Below the pieces are notes generated by a model that ran no database searches, had not been told where the DNA came from, and saw only the letters and a program-made list of their open reading frames with translations. A stretch of 34,678 bases of DNA. Origin: an uncultured Bacteroidales bacterium (GTDB lineage Bacteria > Bacteroidota > Bacteroidia > Bacteroidales > UBA4417). Every line of letters begins with the position of its first letter. The stretch's first letter is position 1. Positions 6,805 through 14,783 of this stretch are shown in pieces. A program made the translations under genes and the position numbers. The DNA is taken from NCBI GenBank assembly GCA_903822525.1, contig CAIJPI010000324.1:1-34678 (forward strand), given 5' to 3'.

Positions 6805-8832
6805 ATGAACTTCAAACTGACATCCGAATATGTACCCACCGGGGATCAACCCGAGGCAATCAGGCAACTTACTGAGGGCGTTGAAAGATGCGATCATGCT
6901 CAGGTTCTGCTGGGTGTAACCGGGTCGGGGAAAACTTTTTCAGTTGCCAACCTGATTCAGAATGTTCAACGTCCGACACTGGTTCTGAGTCATAATAAAA
7001 CTCTGGCGGCACAGCTTTACAGTGAATTCAAGCAATTTTTTCCGGATAATGCTGTTGAGTTTTTTATTTCCTATTACGATTATTACCAGCCTGAAGCTTT
7101 TATTCCGGTTACAAATACATATATAGAGAAGGACCTCTCAATAAATGAAGAGATTGAGAAATTACGACTCAGTGCAACTTCGGCCCTACTTTCAGGCAGG
7201 CGCGATGTGATAGTGATAGCTTCTGTTTCCTGTATTTATGGCATTGGAAATCCTGACGATTTTAATAATAAGGTTATTCATATTGCCAAAGGGGATAAAC
7301 TAAGCCGGAACAAGCTTTTGCACGCACTTGTCGATAGCCTTTATTCGCGTAATGAATTTGACCTTACCCGTGGAAAGTTCAGGGTGAAAGGCGACACAGT
7401 TGATGTATATCCAGCTTCAGCTGATATTGCATACCGTATTATCTTTTTTGGCGATGAAATCGAAAGCCTCGCTTCGTTTCATCCATTGGATGGGCTAACC
7501 ATTGAGACACTTGACGAAATCACCGTTTTCCCCGCAAATATATTTGTTACATCAAAAGAAAAGATGAAGGAAGCCATATGGGAAATACAGGCTGATATGG
7601 TAAAGCAAGTGGATTATTTCAAAGAAATCGGCCGGCATCTTGAAGCAAAAAGGCTGGAGGAAAGAGTTTCGTATGATATTGAAATGATGCGGGAACTGGG
7701 ATATTGTTCAGGCATTGAAAACTACAGTCGTTATTTTGACGGACGTATTTCAGGATCAAGGCCTTTCTGCCTGATTGACTTTTTCCCCTCCGACTTCCTG
7801 ATGGTAATAGATGAAAGTCATGCCACCATTCCTCAAATCAGGGCGATGTATGGCGGCGACCGGTCGCGCAAGCAAAACCTGGTGGAATATGGGTTCAGAC
7901 TTCCCTCGGCACTCGATAACAGGCCTCTGAAATTTGAAGAGTTCGAAACCCTGCTGAGCCAGGTTATTTATGTGAGCGCCACACCTTCTGATTATGAGCT
8001 AAATCAGTCACAAGGGATTGTAGTTGAGCAGCTGATCAGGCCAACAGGATTGCTTGATCCGCAGATTGAAGTTAAGCCCAGCCTGAATCAAATAGATGAC
8101 CTGCTGAATGAAATAGAACTTCGTACGGTCAAAAATGAGCGAATACTCGTAACAACGCTAACCAAGCGGATGGCGGAAGAACTCTCCAAATATATGCTCA
8201 GACTGGGAATCCGCTGTAAATATATTCATTCGGAAGTTGAAACACTCGACAGGGTTGAAATTCTGCGTGATCTGCGCCTGGGATCCATCGATGTGCTGAT
8301 AGGCGTGAATCTGCTGCGCGAGGGTCTTGATCTTCCTGAAGTTTCGCTTGTGGCTATACTGGATGCTGATAAAGAAGGATTCCTGCGTTCCGAAAAATCG
8401 CTTACGCAAACGGCAGGACGTGCAGCAAGGAATCTGAATAGCAAAGTTATTTTTTATGCCGACAAAATGACTTATTCCATGCAGCAGACCATTGATGAAA
8501 CAAATAGGAAAAGAGCAATACAGATTGCCTACAACCTGAAACACAACATCACTCCTACCCAGATCATCAAGAATATTGAAGCACCGGGGCTTTCAGGGAG
8601 TATTGAATACAAGACCGCTCCTAAAGCATATGTGGAGAGGGAAACAGTGAACACCGCAGCTGATCCTGTGGTAAAGTATCTGAACGACGAGCAGCTTAAA
8701 AAACTTTATGAGCAATCGCGGAAATCGATGGAGAAAGCAGCTAAAGAACTGGATTTTATCGAGGCTGCCAGGCTTCGTGACGAAATGCTTGGGTACAAGG
8801 AATTAATTGATAAAAGGAAAAAGAATAAATAA
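6805..8832 (+). CDS. uvrB: excinuclease ABC subunit B, UvrB
   Basis: A 675-residue UvrB, the normal family length. It carries the Walker A motif GVTGSGKT at 37-44, the beta-hairpin region YYDYYQPEAFIP, the DEAD-type VIDESHATIPQ, helicase motifs V and VI (LLREGLDLPEV; QTAGRAARN) and a C-terminal UVR motif (about residues 630-665, ending AARLRDEMLGYKE) that contacts UvrC. With UvrA and UvrC it verifies helix-distorting lesions and loads the incision nuclease in nucleotide excision repair. No uvrA or uvrC is in the window. cysQ starts only 6 nt after its stop, so the two are almost surely co-transcribed. Confidence 0.97.
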   Translation: MNFKLTSEYVPTGDQPEAIRQLTEGVERCDHAQVLLGVTGSGKTFSVANLIQNVQRPTLVLSHNKTLAAQLYSEFKQFFPDNAVEFFISYYDYYQPEAFIPVTNTYIEKDLSINEEIEKLRLSATSALLSGRRDVIVIASVSCIYGIGNPDDFNNKVIHIAKGDKLSRNKLLHALVDSLYSRNEFDLTRGKFRVKGDTVDVYPASADIAYRIIFFGDEIESLASFHPLDGLTIETLDEITVFPANIFVTSKEKMKEAIWEIQADMVKQVDYFKEIGRHLEAKRLEERVSYDIEMMRELGYCSGIENYSRYFDGRISGSRPFCLIDFFPSDFLMVIDESHATIPQIRAMYGGDRSRKQNLVEYGFRLPSALDNRPLKFEEFETLLSQVIYVSATPSDYELNQSQGIVVEQLIRPTGLLDPQIEVKPSLNQIDDLLNEIELRTVKNERILVTTLTKRMAEELSKYMLRLGIRCKYIHSEVETLDRVEILRDLRLGSIDVLIGVNLLREGLDLPEVSLVAILDADKEGFLRSEKSLTQTAGRAARNLNSKVIFYADKMTYSMQQTIDETNRKRAIQIAYNLKHNITPTQIIKNIEAPGLSGSIEYKTAPKAYVERETVNTAADPVVKYLNDEQLKKLYEQSRKSMEKAAKELDFIEAARLRDEMLGYKELIDKRKKNK

Positions 8833-8838
8833 AGCAGC

Positions 8839-9654
8839 ATGGAAATTACAGATGATCTGATCCTGACAGCCTTACAGACAGCGGTAAAAGCCGGTACAGC
8901 CATTATGGATGTTTACAGGGAACCTTTCGGCGTTGAACTCAAGTCGGACAACAGCCCCCTAACTATTGCCGATAAAAGAGCACATGCTATTATTTCGCAG
9001 GGGCTGTCAAATACGGGTATTCCCCTGCTGAGTGAAGAAGGCATGCATGCTGATTATTCAATCCGTAAAAGCTGGTCACATTACTGGCTGGTGGACCCTC
9101 TTGACGGAACCAAGGAGTTTATTAAACGGAATGGAGATTTTACAGTAAATATAGCATTGATAAGCAATAAACAACCTGTTTTTGGTGTGGTATATGCTCC
9201 TGTACCCGGATTTCTATACTGGGGCAGCAAATCAGGCTCGTACAGGCTGAATATCCTGGGTCAGAAGAATAACTACACTGATGGGTTTAAACTCTATTCA
9301 GAAGGTGTAGAGCAGCTTCCTTGTCTTCCTGAAAATAAAGAGTATATAGTTCTGGGTAGCAGATCGCATATGAATGCCGAAACTGAATCATTTATCAAGA
9401 ATTTACAGCAGTCACATCCGGACCTGGCATTTATTTCGAGAGGCAGTTCATTGAAGTTCTGTGCACTGGCTGAAGGTGGCGCGGATGTTTATCCACGCTT
9501 TGGGCCAACCATGGAATGGGATACAGCGGCTGGGCATGCAGTTGCCTTTTTTGCCGGCTGTTCGGTACTTCAGGTTGATAATGGATTGCCGGTAGTTTAT
9601 AATAAGCCGTCCCTGCTGAATCCGTTTTTTATTGCCCGGCGCAAAAAAAAATGA
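8839..9654 (+). CDS. cysQ: 3'(2'),5'-bisphosphate nucleotidase CysQ
   Basis: A 271-residue member of the inositol monophosphatase-like Mg2+ phosphatase family. The metal ligands are in place: Glu66/Glu67 in LLSEEG, Asp86 and Asp89 in DPLDGTKEF, and Asp228 in EWDTAAGHA. DPLDGTKEF followed by NGDFTVNIALI is the CysQ variant of the motif. CysQ hydrolyses 3'-phosphoadenosine 5'-phosphate to AMP and phosphate, recycling the by-product of sulfate assimilation and sulfotransfer, which otherwise inhibits exoribonucleases. The gene is the last of the long plus-strand run. Its final codons enter the hairpin shared with the convergent FKBP gene. Confidence 0.92.
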   Translation: MEITDDLILTALQTAVKAGTAIMDVYREPFGVELKSDNSPLTIADKRAHAIISQGLSNTGIPLLSEEGMHADYSIRKSWSHYWLVDPLDGTKEFIKRNGDFTVNIALISNKQPVFGVVYAPVPGFLYWGSKSGSYRLNILGQKNNYTDGFKLYSEGVEQLPCLPENKEYIVLGSRSHMNAETESFIKNLQQSHPDLAFISRGSSLKFCALAEGGADVYPRFGPTMEWDTAAGHAVAFFAGCSVLQVDNGLPVVYNKPSLLNPFFIARRKKK

Positions 9655-9676
9655 GGTAACCTTTCAGCTACCTCAT
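9643..9676 (-). terminator. Hairpin terminator between convergent cysQ and the FKBP gene
   Basis: Perfect 8-bp arms ATGAGGTA (9651-9658) and TACCTCAT (9669-9676) with a 10-nt loop. On the minus strand the stem is followed by a run of T (the A-run at 9643-9651), making it a good terminator for the FKBP operon. On the plus strand only a weak T stretch follows. It overlaps the last codons of cysQ. Confidence 0.75.
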
Positions 9677-9696
9677 TTCCTGTAATTTATTCAGGT

Positions 9697-11061
9697 CTAT
9701 TTATCGCTGATACTGATCAGTTCAACATCAAAAACCAAAGGTGAAAAAGGAGGAATATCACTTCCTGCACCACGATCACCATAGCCTAATTTTGATGGGA
9801 TAATTAGCGTTGCCTTGCCACCTGCACTCATCATGCTGATTCCTTCGTCCCAGCCTGGGATTGCTTCAGCTTTGCCGATAGTAAATTCATAAGGCGTTGA
9901 AGGTGTGCGGGTAAGCGATGAGTCAAAGACTTTACCATTGAACAGTTTGCCTGTATAATGAACCTTTACTTTTTTACCAGCCTGTGCTTTTGGACCTTTT
10001 CCTTTTACTTTTTCAACATAATAGAGTCCTGTTGCACTGGGTTTGGCTGTTATTTTATTGTCTTTTACATATTGCAGAATAAGAGCAGGTTCTTTAGCCA
10101 TTGCTTCGTCAGCTTCTTTCTTAGCTTTAACTTCTTCTTCTTTGGTTGCTTTTTCGTTCTCTGCTTTTGTTTTCAGATCAAGAACTTCGATATCGTAAAC
10201 CACAGGTGAATAAGGTGCTACCATATCCATACCGTTCATATCCTTTTTACCTTTTTCGCCAAAGCCCATGGATGAAGGAACAAGGATTGTTGCAATACTT
10301 CCTTTTTTCATTGATGCAACAGCTTCATCGAAGCCTTTTGTGTCAAATGGTTTTCCATACTCAAAAGTTATTGGATGATTCTTATCGAGTGTTGAGAATA
10401 TTTTCTTGCCTTCGGATGACGTAACAGTAAGATTAATTTTAACAAAATCAGCTTTCTGAATGCCACGACCCGAACCAGGATTTTTTGTTATAATATAAAC
10501 GCCTGATGCTGTCGGCTTTTCTGTAACATTGTTTTTTGTAATAAAAGCCTGGATTTTAGCAGATTCTTCACCTTTTAGTTTTTCAGCTTTAGCTGTTTCA
10601 GCCTTCTGACGGGCTTCCATTGTTTCTGATTTCACAAGTTTCACATCAAAATACATCATCGAGGTACTATCAACACCTGTTGGCAATTGAGGATATTTTG
10701 CTGTTTTTGTAAAGAAATCGTTTGCATTGAGAATGAAAGTTGCGCTATCGCCATTGTGCAACATGCCAAAAGCTTCGTAAATATCACCTTTAAATTCAGA
10801 TTTTGCCAGGTTGATTTCAAATGGACGGGCCATATCTGCCGAATTGAAAAATATCGAGTCTTTATCCTCAATTTTCATACGGTACCTGATGTTCATCGTC
10901 AGAATACTTCCTTCGGATGCCTTAAGGGAATCCTTGTTTTCAACGTAGAATTTGTAGAGTATACCACTGTCAGATTTTTTAAATCCAGGGTATTTTGAGC
11001 ATGATGTAATCATCAGCGTTGCCAGGGCTGCCCCCAGGGTAATAATTGTTCTGATTTTCAT
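9697..11061 (-). CDS. FKBP-type peptidyl-prolyl isomerase lipoprotein with three FKBP-like modules
   Basis: The start is placed at 11061, giving 454 residues, because MKIRTIITLG opens a lipoprotein signal peptide with lipobox ITSC (Cys21). Upstream codons in the longer frame do not look like protein. After the lipidated Cys there are three FKBP-like regions: a divergent one at about 22-140, a second at about 185-300 and a canonical one at about 345-454 (VHYTGKLFNGKVFDSS; PGWDEGISMMSAGGKATLII; YGDRGAGSDIPPFSPLVFDV). Charged helical linkers rich in Lys, Glu and Ala separate the regions. Only the last module keeps most active-site positions. Likely a periplasmic proline isomerase or chaperone anchored in a membrane. 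It lies 40 nt downstream of another FKBP lipoprotein gene in one operon. Confidence 0.9.
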   Translation of the reverse strand: MKIRTIITLGAALATLMITSCSKYPGFKKSDSGILYKFYVENKDSLKASEGSILTMNIRYRMKIEDKDSIFFNSADMARPFEINLAKSEFKGDIYEAFGMLHNGDSATFILNANDFFTKTAKYPQLPTGVDSTSMMYFDVKLVKSETMEARQKAETAKAEKLKGEESAKIQAFITKNNVTEKPTASGVYIITKNPGSGRGIQKADFVKINLTVTSSEGKKIFSTLDKNHPITFEYGKPFDTKGFDEAVASMKKGSIATILVPSSMGFGEKGKKDMNGMDMVAPYSPVVYDIEVLDLKTKAENEKATKEEEVKAKKEADEAMAKEPALILQYVKDNKITAKPSATGLYYVEKVKGKGPKAQAGKKVKVHYTGKLFNGKVFDSSLTRTPSTPYEFTIGKAEAIPGWDEGISMMSAGGKATLIIPSKLGYGDRGAGSDIPPFSPLVFDVELISISDK

Positions 11062-11101
11062 TTTACGTAAATTGTTTCTGTTAATTTTAATTGTTACTGA
11101 T

Positions 11102-11635
11102 TTATTTTGAGTCAATGAGTGATACGGTATATATAAGGGTTGCTTTCGGTGGAATCCGATCCTGATCACCTGATAATCCATGTGCCAGGTACGAAGGGAT
11201 AACAAAACGGGCTTTATCACCAACACTTAACAGCAGGATTCCTTCCTCCAGTCCGCTTTCGACGTTTTCGCTGCCAATCCTGAATTCTTTAGGCCCTGTT
11301 TGTTTTGAGCTGTATATTAATTCATTAGTGATAAGCCTGACTTCGAAGTTGAAACGGACAACTTTACCTGCTGCTGTCCGTGGACCTTTTCCTTTTTCAA
11401 TGAACTGGTACCTCAGCCCGGTTGCTGTTTTAATCATGTCCCATCCCGAACGGGCAATCAGTTTCTCAATCTGTTCATTCTCTGTTTCTACAGCAGCCCT
11501 GTTGGCATTCAGCAGTTTATCTGTGACCTGCCCCTGGCTCAAATTCTGATTTGATTTACTATCCTGTTTCTTACCGCAAGAAGTAATTGCCAGAGCAATA
11601 AAAAAGAAAAGAACGAATTGAGACTTTAAATTCAT
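11102..11635 (-). CDS. FKBP-type peptidyl-prolyl isomerase lipoprotein, GldI-like
   Basis: A 177-residue lipoprotein: hydrophobic signal FVLFFFIALAITSC with the lipidated Cys at position 20, a Ser/Asn/Gln linker, then one FKBP domain from about residue 75. Its motifs are GKVVRFNFEVRL, the GLEEGILLLSVGDKARFVIP core and IPPKATLIYTVSL. Several aromatic residues of the FK506-type pocket are replaced, so catalytic activity may be low. Size and arrangement resemble GldI, a gliding-motility FKBP lipoprotein of Flavobacterium, but similarity of this kind is widespread and motility is not implied. The gene starts 8 nt after the nrnA-like stop, so the two are surely co-transcribed. Confidence 0.85.
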   Translation of the reverse strand: MNLKSQFVLFFFIALAITSCGKKQDSKSNQNLSQGQVTDKLLNANRAAVETENEQIEKLIARSGWDMIKTATGLRYQFIEKGKGPRTAAGKVVRFNFEVRLITNELIYSSKQTGPKEFRIGSENVESGLEEGILLLSVGDKARFVIPSYLAHGLSGDQDRIPPKATLIYTVSLIDSK

Positions 11636-11643
11636 ATTTCTTT

Positions 11644-12681
11644 CTATCTGTAATTATCCAGTGATTGATGGATTTCAGCGCTGAGAGCAGGCAACATGGC
11701 TTCGAACCAAACCAGCGTTTCGGCCATGGTTTTAAATACATCGCCTCCGGCAGCGTTGCGATGCCCACCACCGTTAAAGTGCGCCCGTGCAAGATCATTT
11801 ACCGAAAACTCACCCTTGCTGCGCAACGAAACTCTTATCCTGTCGCCACGTTCGGTAAAAAGTGCCGCTACAGCTACATTTTGTATGCTGAGAGCATAAT
11901 TTACAACACCTTCGGTATCACCCTGCTGGTAATTATATTTTTCGAGGTCTTCCTTTGTAAGCCAGATATAGGCGGTTGCAAATTCAGGAAGTACTTTCAT
12001 GTTCGAACCAAGACATTGTCCCAGAAGACGCATACGGCTTTCGGAGTATGTGTCATACACCATACGGTGCACCCTTTCAACATCCATCCCCGTTTTAATC
12101 AGCTTAGCGGCAATTTCAAATGTTTCTGGACGGTTGCACGCATAACTGAAGGATCCGGTATCTGTCATTATCCCGACAAAAAAGCATTCGGCCATTTCTT
12201 TTGAAATCCCTGCCGGAAATTCTGCTTCTTCCAGTATCTGGAATAAAAGCTCAGAGGTTGATGAAACAGCGGTAACAGAGAAAATAAGGTCAAACTCATT
12301 TTCAGGCTGTATATGATGATCAATGATAACGCGGGTAGCACCAGCAGCCCTGAGTTCTTCCGTAAAAAGCTTAACCCTGCCCAATCCATTGTAATCCATG
12401 CAGAAAATCAGGTCGGCAGCCGCCAGCAATGAATTCCCAAGTTCCGGATTTTCTGAATAAATAACAGCATCTCCGGCCCCGGGGAGCCATTGTAAAAATG
12501 AAGGAAGTTCATTAGGTAGCAATACCTTCGGATTCATTCCAAGCGAAACAAGGAAATGATACAAAGCCAGTGAGGAACCGATCGCATCTCCATCAGGATT
12601 ATAATGGGTTGTGATCAGCACATCCGACTTTTCTTCCAGGAGTTTTTTAAGGTATGAAATGGAGGTTTCTGAAATTATCAA
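11644..12681 (-). CDS. nrnA: bifunctional oligoribonuclease/pAp phosphatase NrnA-like (DHH/DHHA1)
   Basis: A 345-residue DHH-family phosphoesterase. The metal-binding motifs are THYNPDGDAIGSS (His26, Asp30, Asp32), CMDYN and IIDHH at 119-123. The DHHA1 substrate-binding motif FNGGGHRNAAGG lies near the C terminus. NrnA enzymes degrade 2-5 nt RNA fragments and c-di-nucleotide products, and also dephosphorylate 3',5'-pAp. The second activity would overlap with cysQ, which is only 2 kb away and convergent. The gene heads an operon with two FKBP lipoproteins and diverges from ndk across a 113-bp promoter region. Confidence 0.92.
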   Translation of the reverse strand: MIISETSISYLKKLLEEKSDVLITTHYNPDGDAIGSSLALYHFLVSLGMNPKVLLPNELPSFLQWLPGAGDAVIYSENPELGNSLLAAADLIFCMDYNGLGRVKLFTEELRAAGATRVIIDHHIQPENEFDLIFSVTAVSSTSELLFQILEEAEFPAGISKEMAECFFVGIMTDTGSFSYACNRPETFEIAAKLIKTGMDVERVHRMVYDTYSESRMRLLGQCLGSNMKVLPEFATAYIWLTKEDLEKYNYQQGDTEGVVNYALSIQNVAVAALFTERGDRIRVSLRSKGEFSVNDLARAHFNGGGHRNAAGGDVFKTMAETLVWFEAMLPALSAEIHQSLDNYR

Positions 12682-12711
12682 GATACTATTATTGTATAAA
12701 TTTTATTTTTG

Positions 12712-12719
12712 CAAAATTA
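12712..12719 (-). promoter_or_regulatory. -7 box for the nrnA-FKBP operon
   Basis: Read on the minus strand this is TAATTTTG, a match to TAnnTTTG, 30 nt before the nrnA start. No convincing -33 TTG is seen. Confidence 0.4.
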
Positions 12720-12763
12720 CCATTTTAAACATTATGATAGTACCCTTGTTAAATTTAATACTT

Positions 12764-12771
12764 TATATTTG
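12764..12771 (+). promoter_or_regulatory. -7 box for ndk
   Basis: TATATTTG fits the Bacteroidota -7 consensus, 23 nt before the ndk ATG. A TTG at 12746-12748 is a possible -33 element, although its 15-nt spacer is short. Confidence 0.5.
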
Positions 12772-12794
12772 TTCTATCAACAATTTATCATTTT

Positions 12795-13214
12795 ATGTCA
12801 GGAAATACCACATTTACAATGATCAAACCTGATGCTTTTGAAGCAGGTTTTACAGGGGCGATTCTTCAGAAATTTATTGAAAACGGTTTCAAAATCAAGG
12901 CATTAAAGCTTACACAACTTCGTAAGGAAGATGCAGAAGCATTTTATGCTGTTCACAGCGAAAGACCTTTCTTTAACAGCCTGGTGGCCTTTATGTCGTC
13001 AGGACCTATAGTAGCGGCTGTTCTTGAAAAAGAAAATGCAGTCGATAATTTCCGCAAACTTATTGGTTCGACCAATCCTGCTGATGCTGCCGAAGGTACC
13101 GTTCGCAAGCTTTTTGCTGCTTCCATCGAACGGAATGCAGTTCATGGTTCGGATAGTGATGAAAACGCGGTAATCGAATCCGGTTTCTTCTTTACTCATT
13201 TCGACAGGCATTAA
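12795..13214 (+). CDS. ndk: nucleoside diphosphate kinase
   Basis: A 139-residue Ndk, normal length. TFTMIKPDA opens the ferredoxin-like fold, and the phospho-accepting His117 lies in RNAVHGSDS. The basic and Thr residues of the nucleotide site ([19 protein letters not shown]) are present. It moves the gamma phosphate between nucleoside triphosphates and diphosphates through a phosphohistidine. It is a monocistronic gene: nrnA diverges upstream and the XRE regulator converges downstream with stop codons directly abutting (13214/13215) and no room for a terminator between them. Confidence 0.96.
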   Translation: MSGNTTFTMIKPDAFEAGFTGAILQKFIENGFKIKALKLTQLRKEDAEAFYAVHSERPFFNSLVAFMSSGPIVAAVLEKENAVDNFRKLIGSTNPADAAEGTVRKLFAASIERNAVHGSDSDENAVIESGFFFTHFDRH

Positions 13215-13778
13215 TCAGTCAGGGAAATATTCCCTGTAAGTGTTGTCGGTATAAAATTCTACGATTTTCAGCAATGTTTTCGTAGAGGTATTTTTATGCC
13301 CCATTGTTTCCATCCTTTTTTCCGGTTTGCTGAATGTAGAATCAGTAACCATCGTTTTATTTTCTTTTCCAGGAAACGTACCCGTTTCTATTACGTTGTA
13401 CTGAACGGCATTTTCGTTCCTTACAGGTTCGAAGCTTAAGTCATTCTCCTTTCCAAAATCAATAGGTTTCCTCGGGTTGATCTCGGAAAACAGATCCACA
13501 GAAGGTGAAATAAGGGGTGAAAATGCGTTCAGATTCCCGTCATTAGCGGAATTGACAGCCGTTTCCTGACCCTTGAATATGGGCCCTTTTCCAAACATAA
13601 GCCAGTCCATACTAACTTCAGGATAACATAAAAGTACTTTTTGAATAAGATCGAGGCTGGCATTATTGCGGCCTGAGATTATATGTGATATACTCGACTT
13701 CTGAACTCCGATCTCGTCAGCAAATTGAGCGGCTGTAAGATTCTTTGCTTTTATCAATAAGATGATCCTGTCCTTCAT
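13215..13778 (-). CDS. XRE-family helix-turn-helix transcriptional regulator
   Basis: A 187-residue protein. Residues 1-60 form an XRE/Cro-CI type HTH (LTAAQFADEIGVQKSSISHI, then SGRNNASLDLIQKVL), and DWLMFGKGPIF is the usual end of this domain in Bacteroidota. The remaining 120 residues are hydrophilic, of low complexity and without a recognisable domain. The C-terminal 20 residues (LLKIVEFYTDNTYREYFPD) look like a short helix. The target genes are unknown. The 1-kb region upstream of its start holds several TACAAATGTA palindromes, the first about 30 bp before the start codon, so autoregulation is plausible. It is convergent with ndk with no spacer. Confidence 0.85.
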   Translation of the reverse strand: MKDRIILLIKAKNLTAAQFADEIGVQKSSISHIISGRNNASLDLIQKVLLCYPEVSMDWLMFGKGPIFKGQETAVNSANDGNLNAFSPLISPSVDLFSEINPRKPIDFGKENDLSFEPVRNENAVQYNVIETGTFPGKENKTMVTDSTFSKPEKRMETMGHKNTSTKTLLKIVEFYTDNTYREYFPD

Positions 13779-13806
13779 TTGTAAACTGTATTAATGTGAA
13801 CAACAC

Positions 13807-13816
13807 TACAAATGTA
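13807..13816 (-). promoter_or_regulatory. Promoter -7 box / operator dyad before the XRE regulator
   Basis: TACAAATGTA has symmetric TACA/TGTA arms. Read on the minus strand it contains TACATTTG, a match to the TAnnTTTG -7 box, 29 nt before the regulator's start codon. A partial copy overlaps the start codon itself. This combination of promoter box and dyad suggests autoregulation. Confidence 0.45.
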
Positions 13817-14731
13817 ATATTAAGTTTTATATTTTGTTAAACTTTTTCGCTCAAACGAAGTCGTATTCTACCCTCTGATTTACATTTAAAAATATACTTT
13901 ATCTTAATTGATATATAAGATTATATATCAATTACATAGAATAAAAAATAGTCTACATTATTAGTTTCATAATAAATTCGTATTACTTAGAGTAATAGTA
14001 TAGATAATTGATATAAACAACAGAATATGAAGCATATATACAATATTTACAAATCAAATTATTTAACACATTACAAATGTAATTTAATATCTCAGACGCC
14101 AATCAGATACAAATGTATATTAACTTGATTATAAGCTATATGAATATTAGCTGAATCACTAGTTTACGAATGTTAATTATGATGACATTTGTATTTAATT
14201 TAATGTATACAATATTAAACAGAGAATTTTCAGTATTCATTGGAATTATGTAGAATTGTAAACTGGATAATGCGATTGGATTCTTTTATCAGTGTTCCCC
14301 CTACCCTGTTTATTACGGTTCCTGAATTATTTGTCCAACCTGCTTGTGAACAATAGGATTATTAACCGACATGAATCAGGTCACTAACGCTGAACCTTAT
14401 TTAAGGCTATTATTTGCCTGTTAATGGGCAACAATCTGCAATTTTTCAATTCTAAAGAAGTTATATGTAAAGAATATCTGTGCAATTCGTTGACATTTAA
14501 TACAATATATTGATAACTAGCTTTTGATAAATTCTTATCATATTTACTATTTATATATATTATTTGATATCCAGGTTTTATAAGTCAAATTATTTTCACG
14601 GTTCTACTCCTATTTCCCCGATATAAAATTTAAATGAAAGTGCATACCTGATTTTGTAGATCTTTCATTCACTGCTTTCACTTCTTTGGATTTTAACAGG
14701 CAACCTATTTGCACAGGAGCTATTTCCGGGC

Positions 14732-14757
14732 AAAAAAAAACCGGATCAGGGATCCGG
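14732..14757 (-). terminator. Terminator of the S8 protease gene
   Basis: Arms CCGGATC (14741-14747) and GATCCGG (14751-14757) with a 3-nt loop. On the minus strand the stem is followed by nine T (the A-run 14732-14740). It lies 27 bp past the protease stop codon. Confidence 0.85.
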
Positions 14758-14783
14758 CTTTTAACAAAGAAAATCTTATTGTT

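Larger units (their letters stand above)
13779..14783. other. 1-kb AT-rich gene-free region with palindromic repeats
   Basis: No ORF of note on either strand. The stretch is much richer in A and T than its surroundings. It holds repeated TACAAATGTA-like dyads (13807-13816, 14072-14081, 14108-14117, 14184-14193 and a weaker one at 14164-14173), an isolated signal-peptide-like reading frame near 14665-14735, and the terminator of the S8 protease gene at the right end. It may be a decayed gene region, a long regulatory region, or both. Confidence 0.6.

Noticed and set aside
11062-11226. Upstream extension of the three-module FKBP frame by 55 codons
   Set aside because: The lipoprotein signal peptide starts at 11061. 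The extension overlaps the preceding FKBP gene and has no signal-like character.
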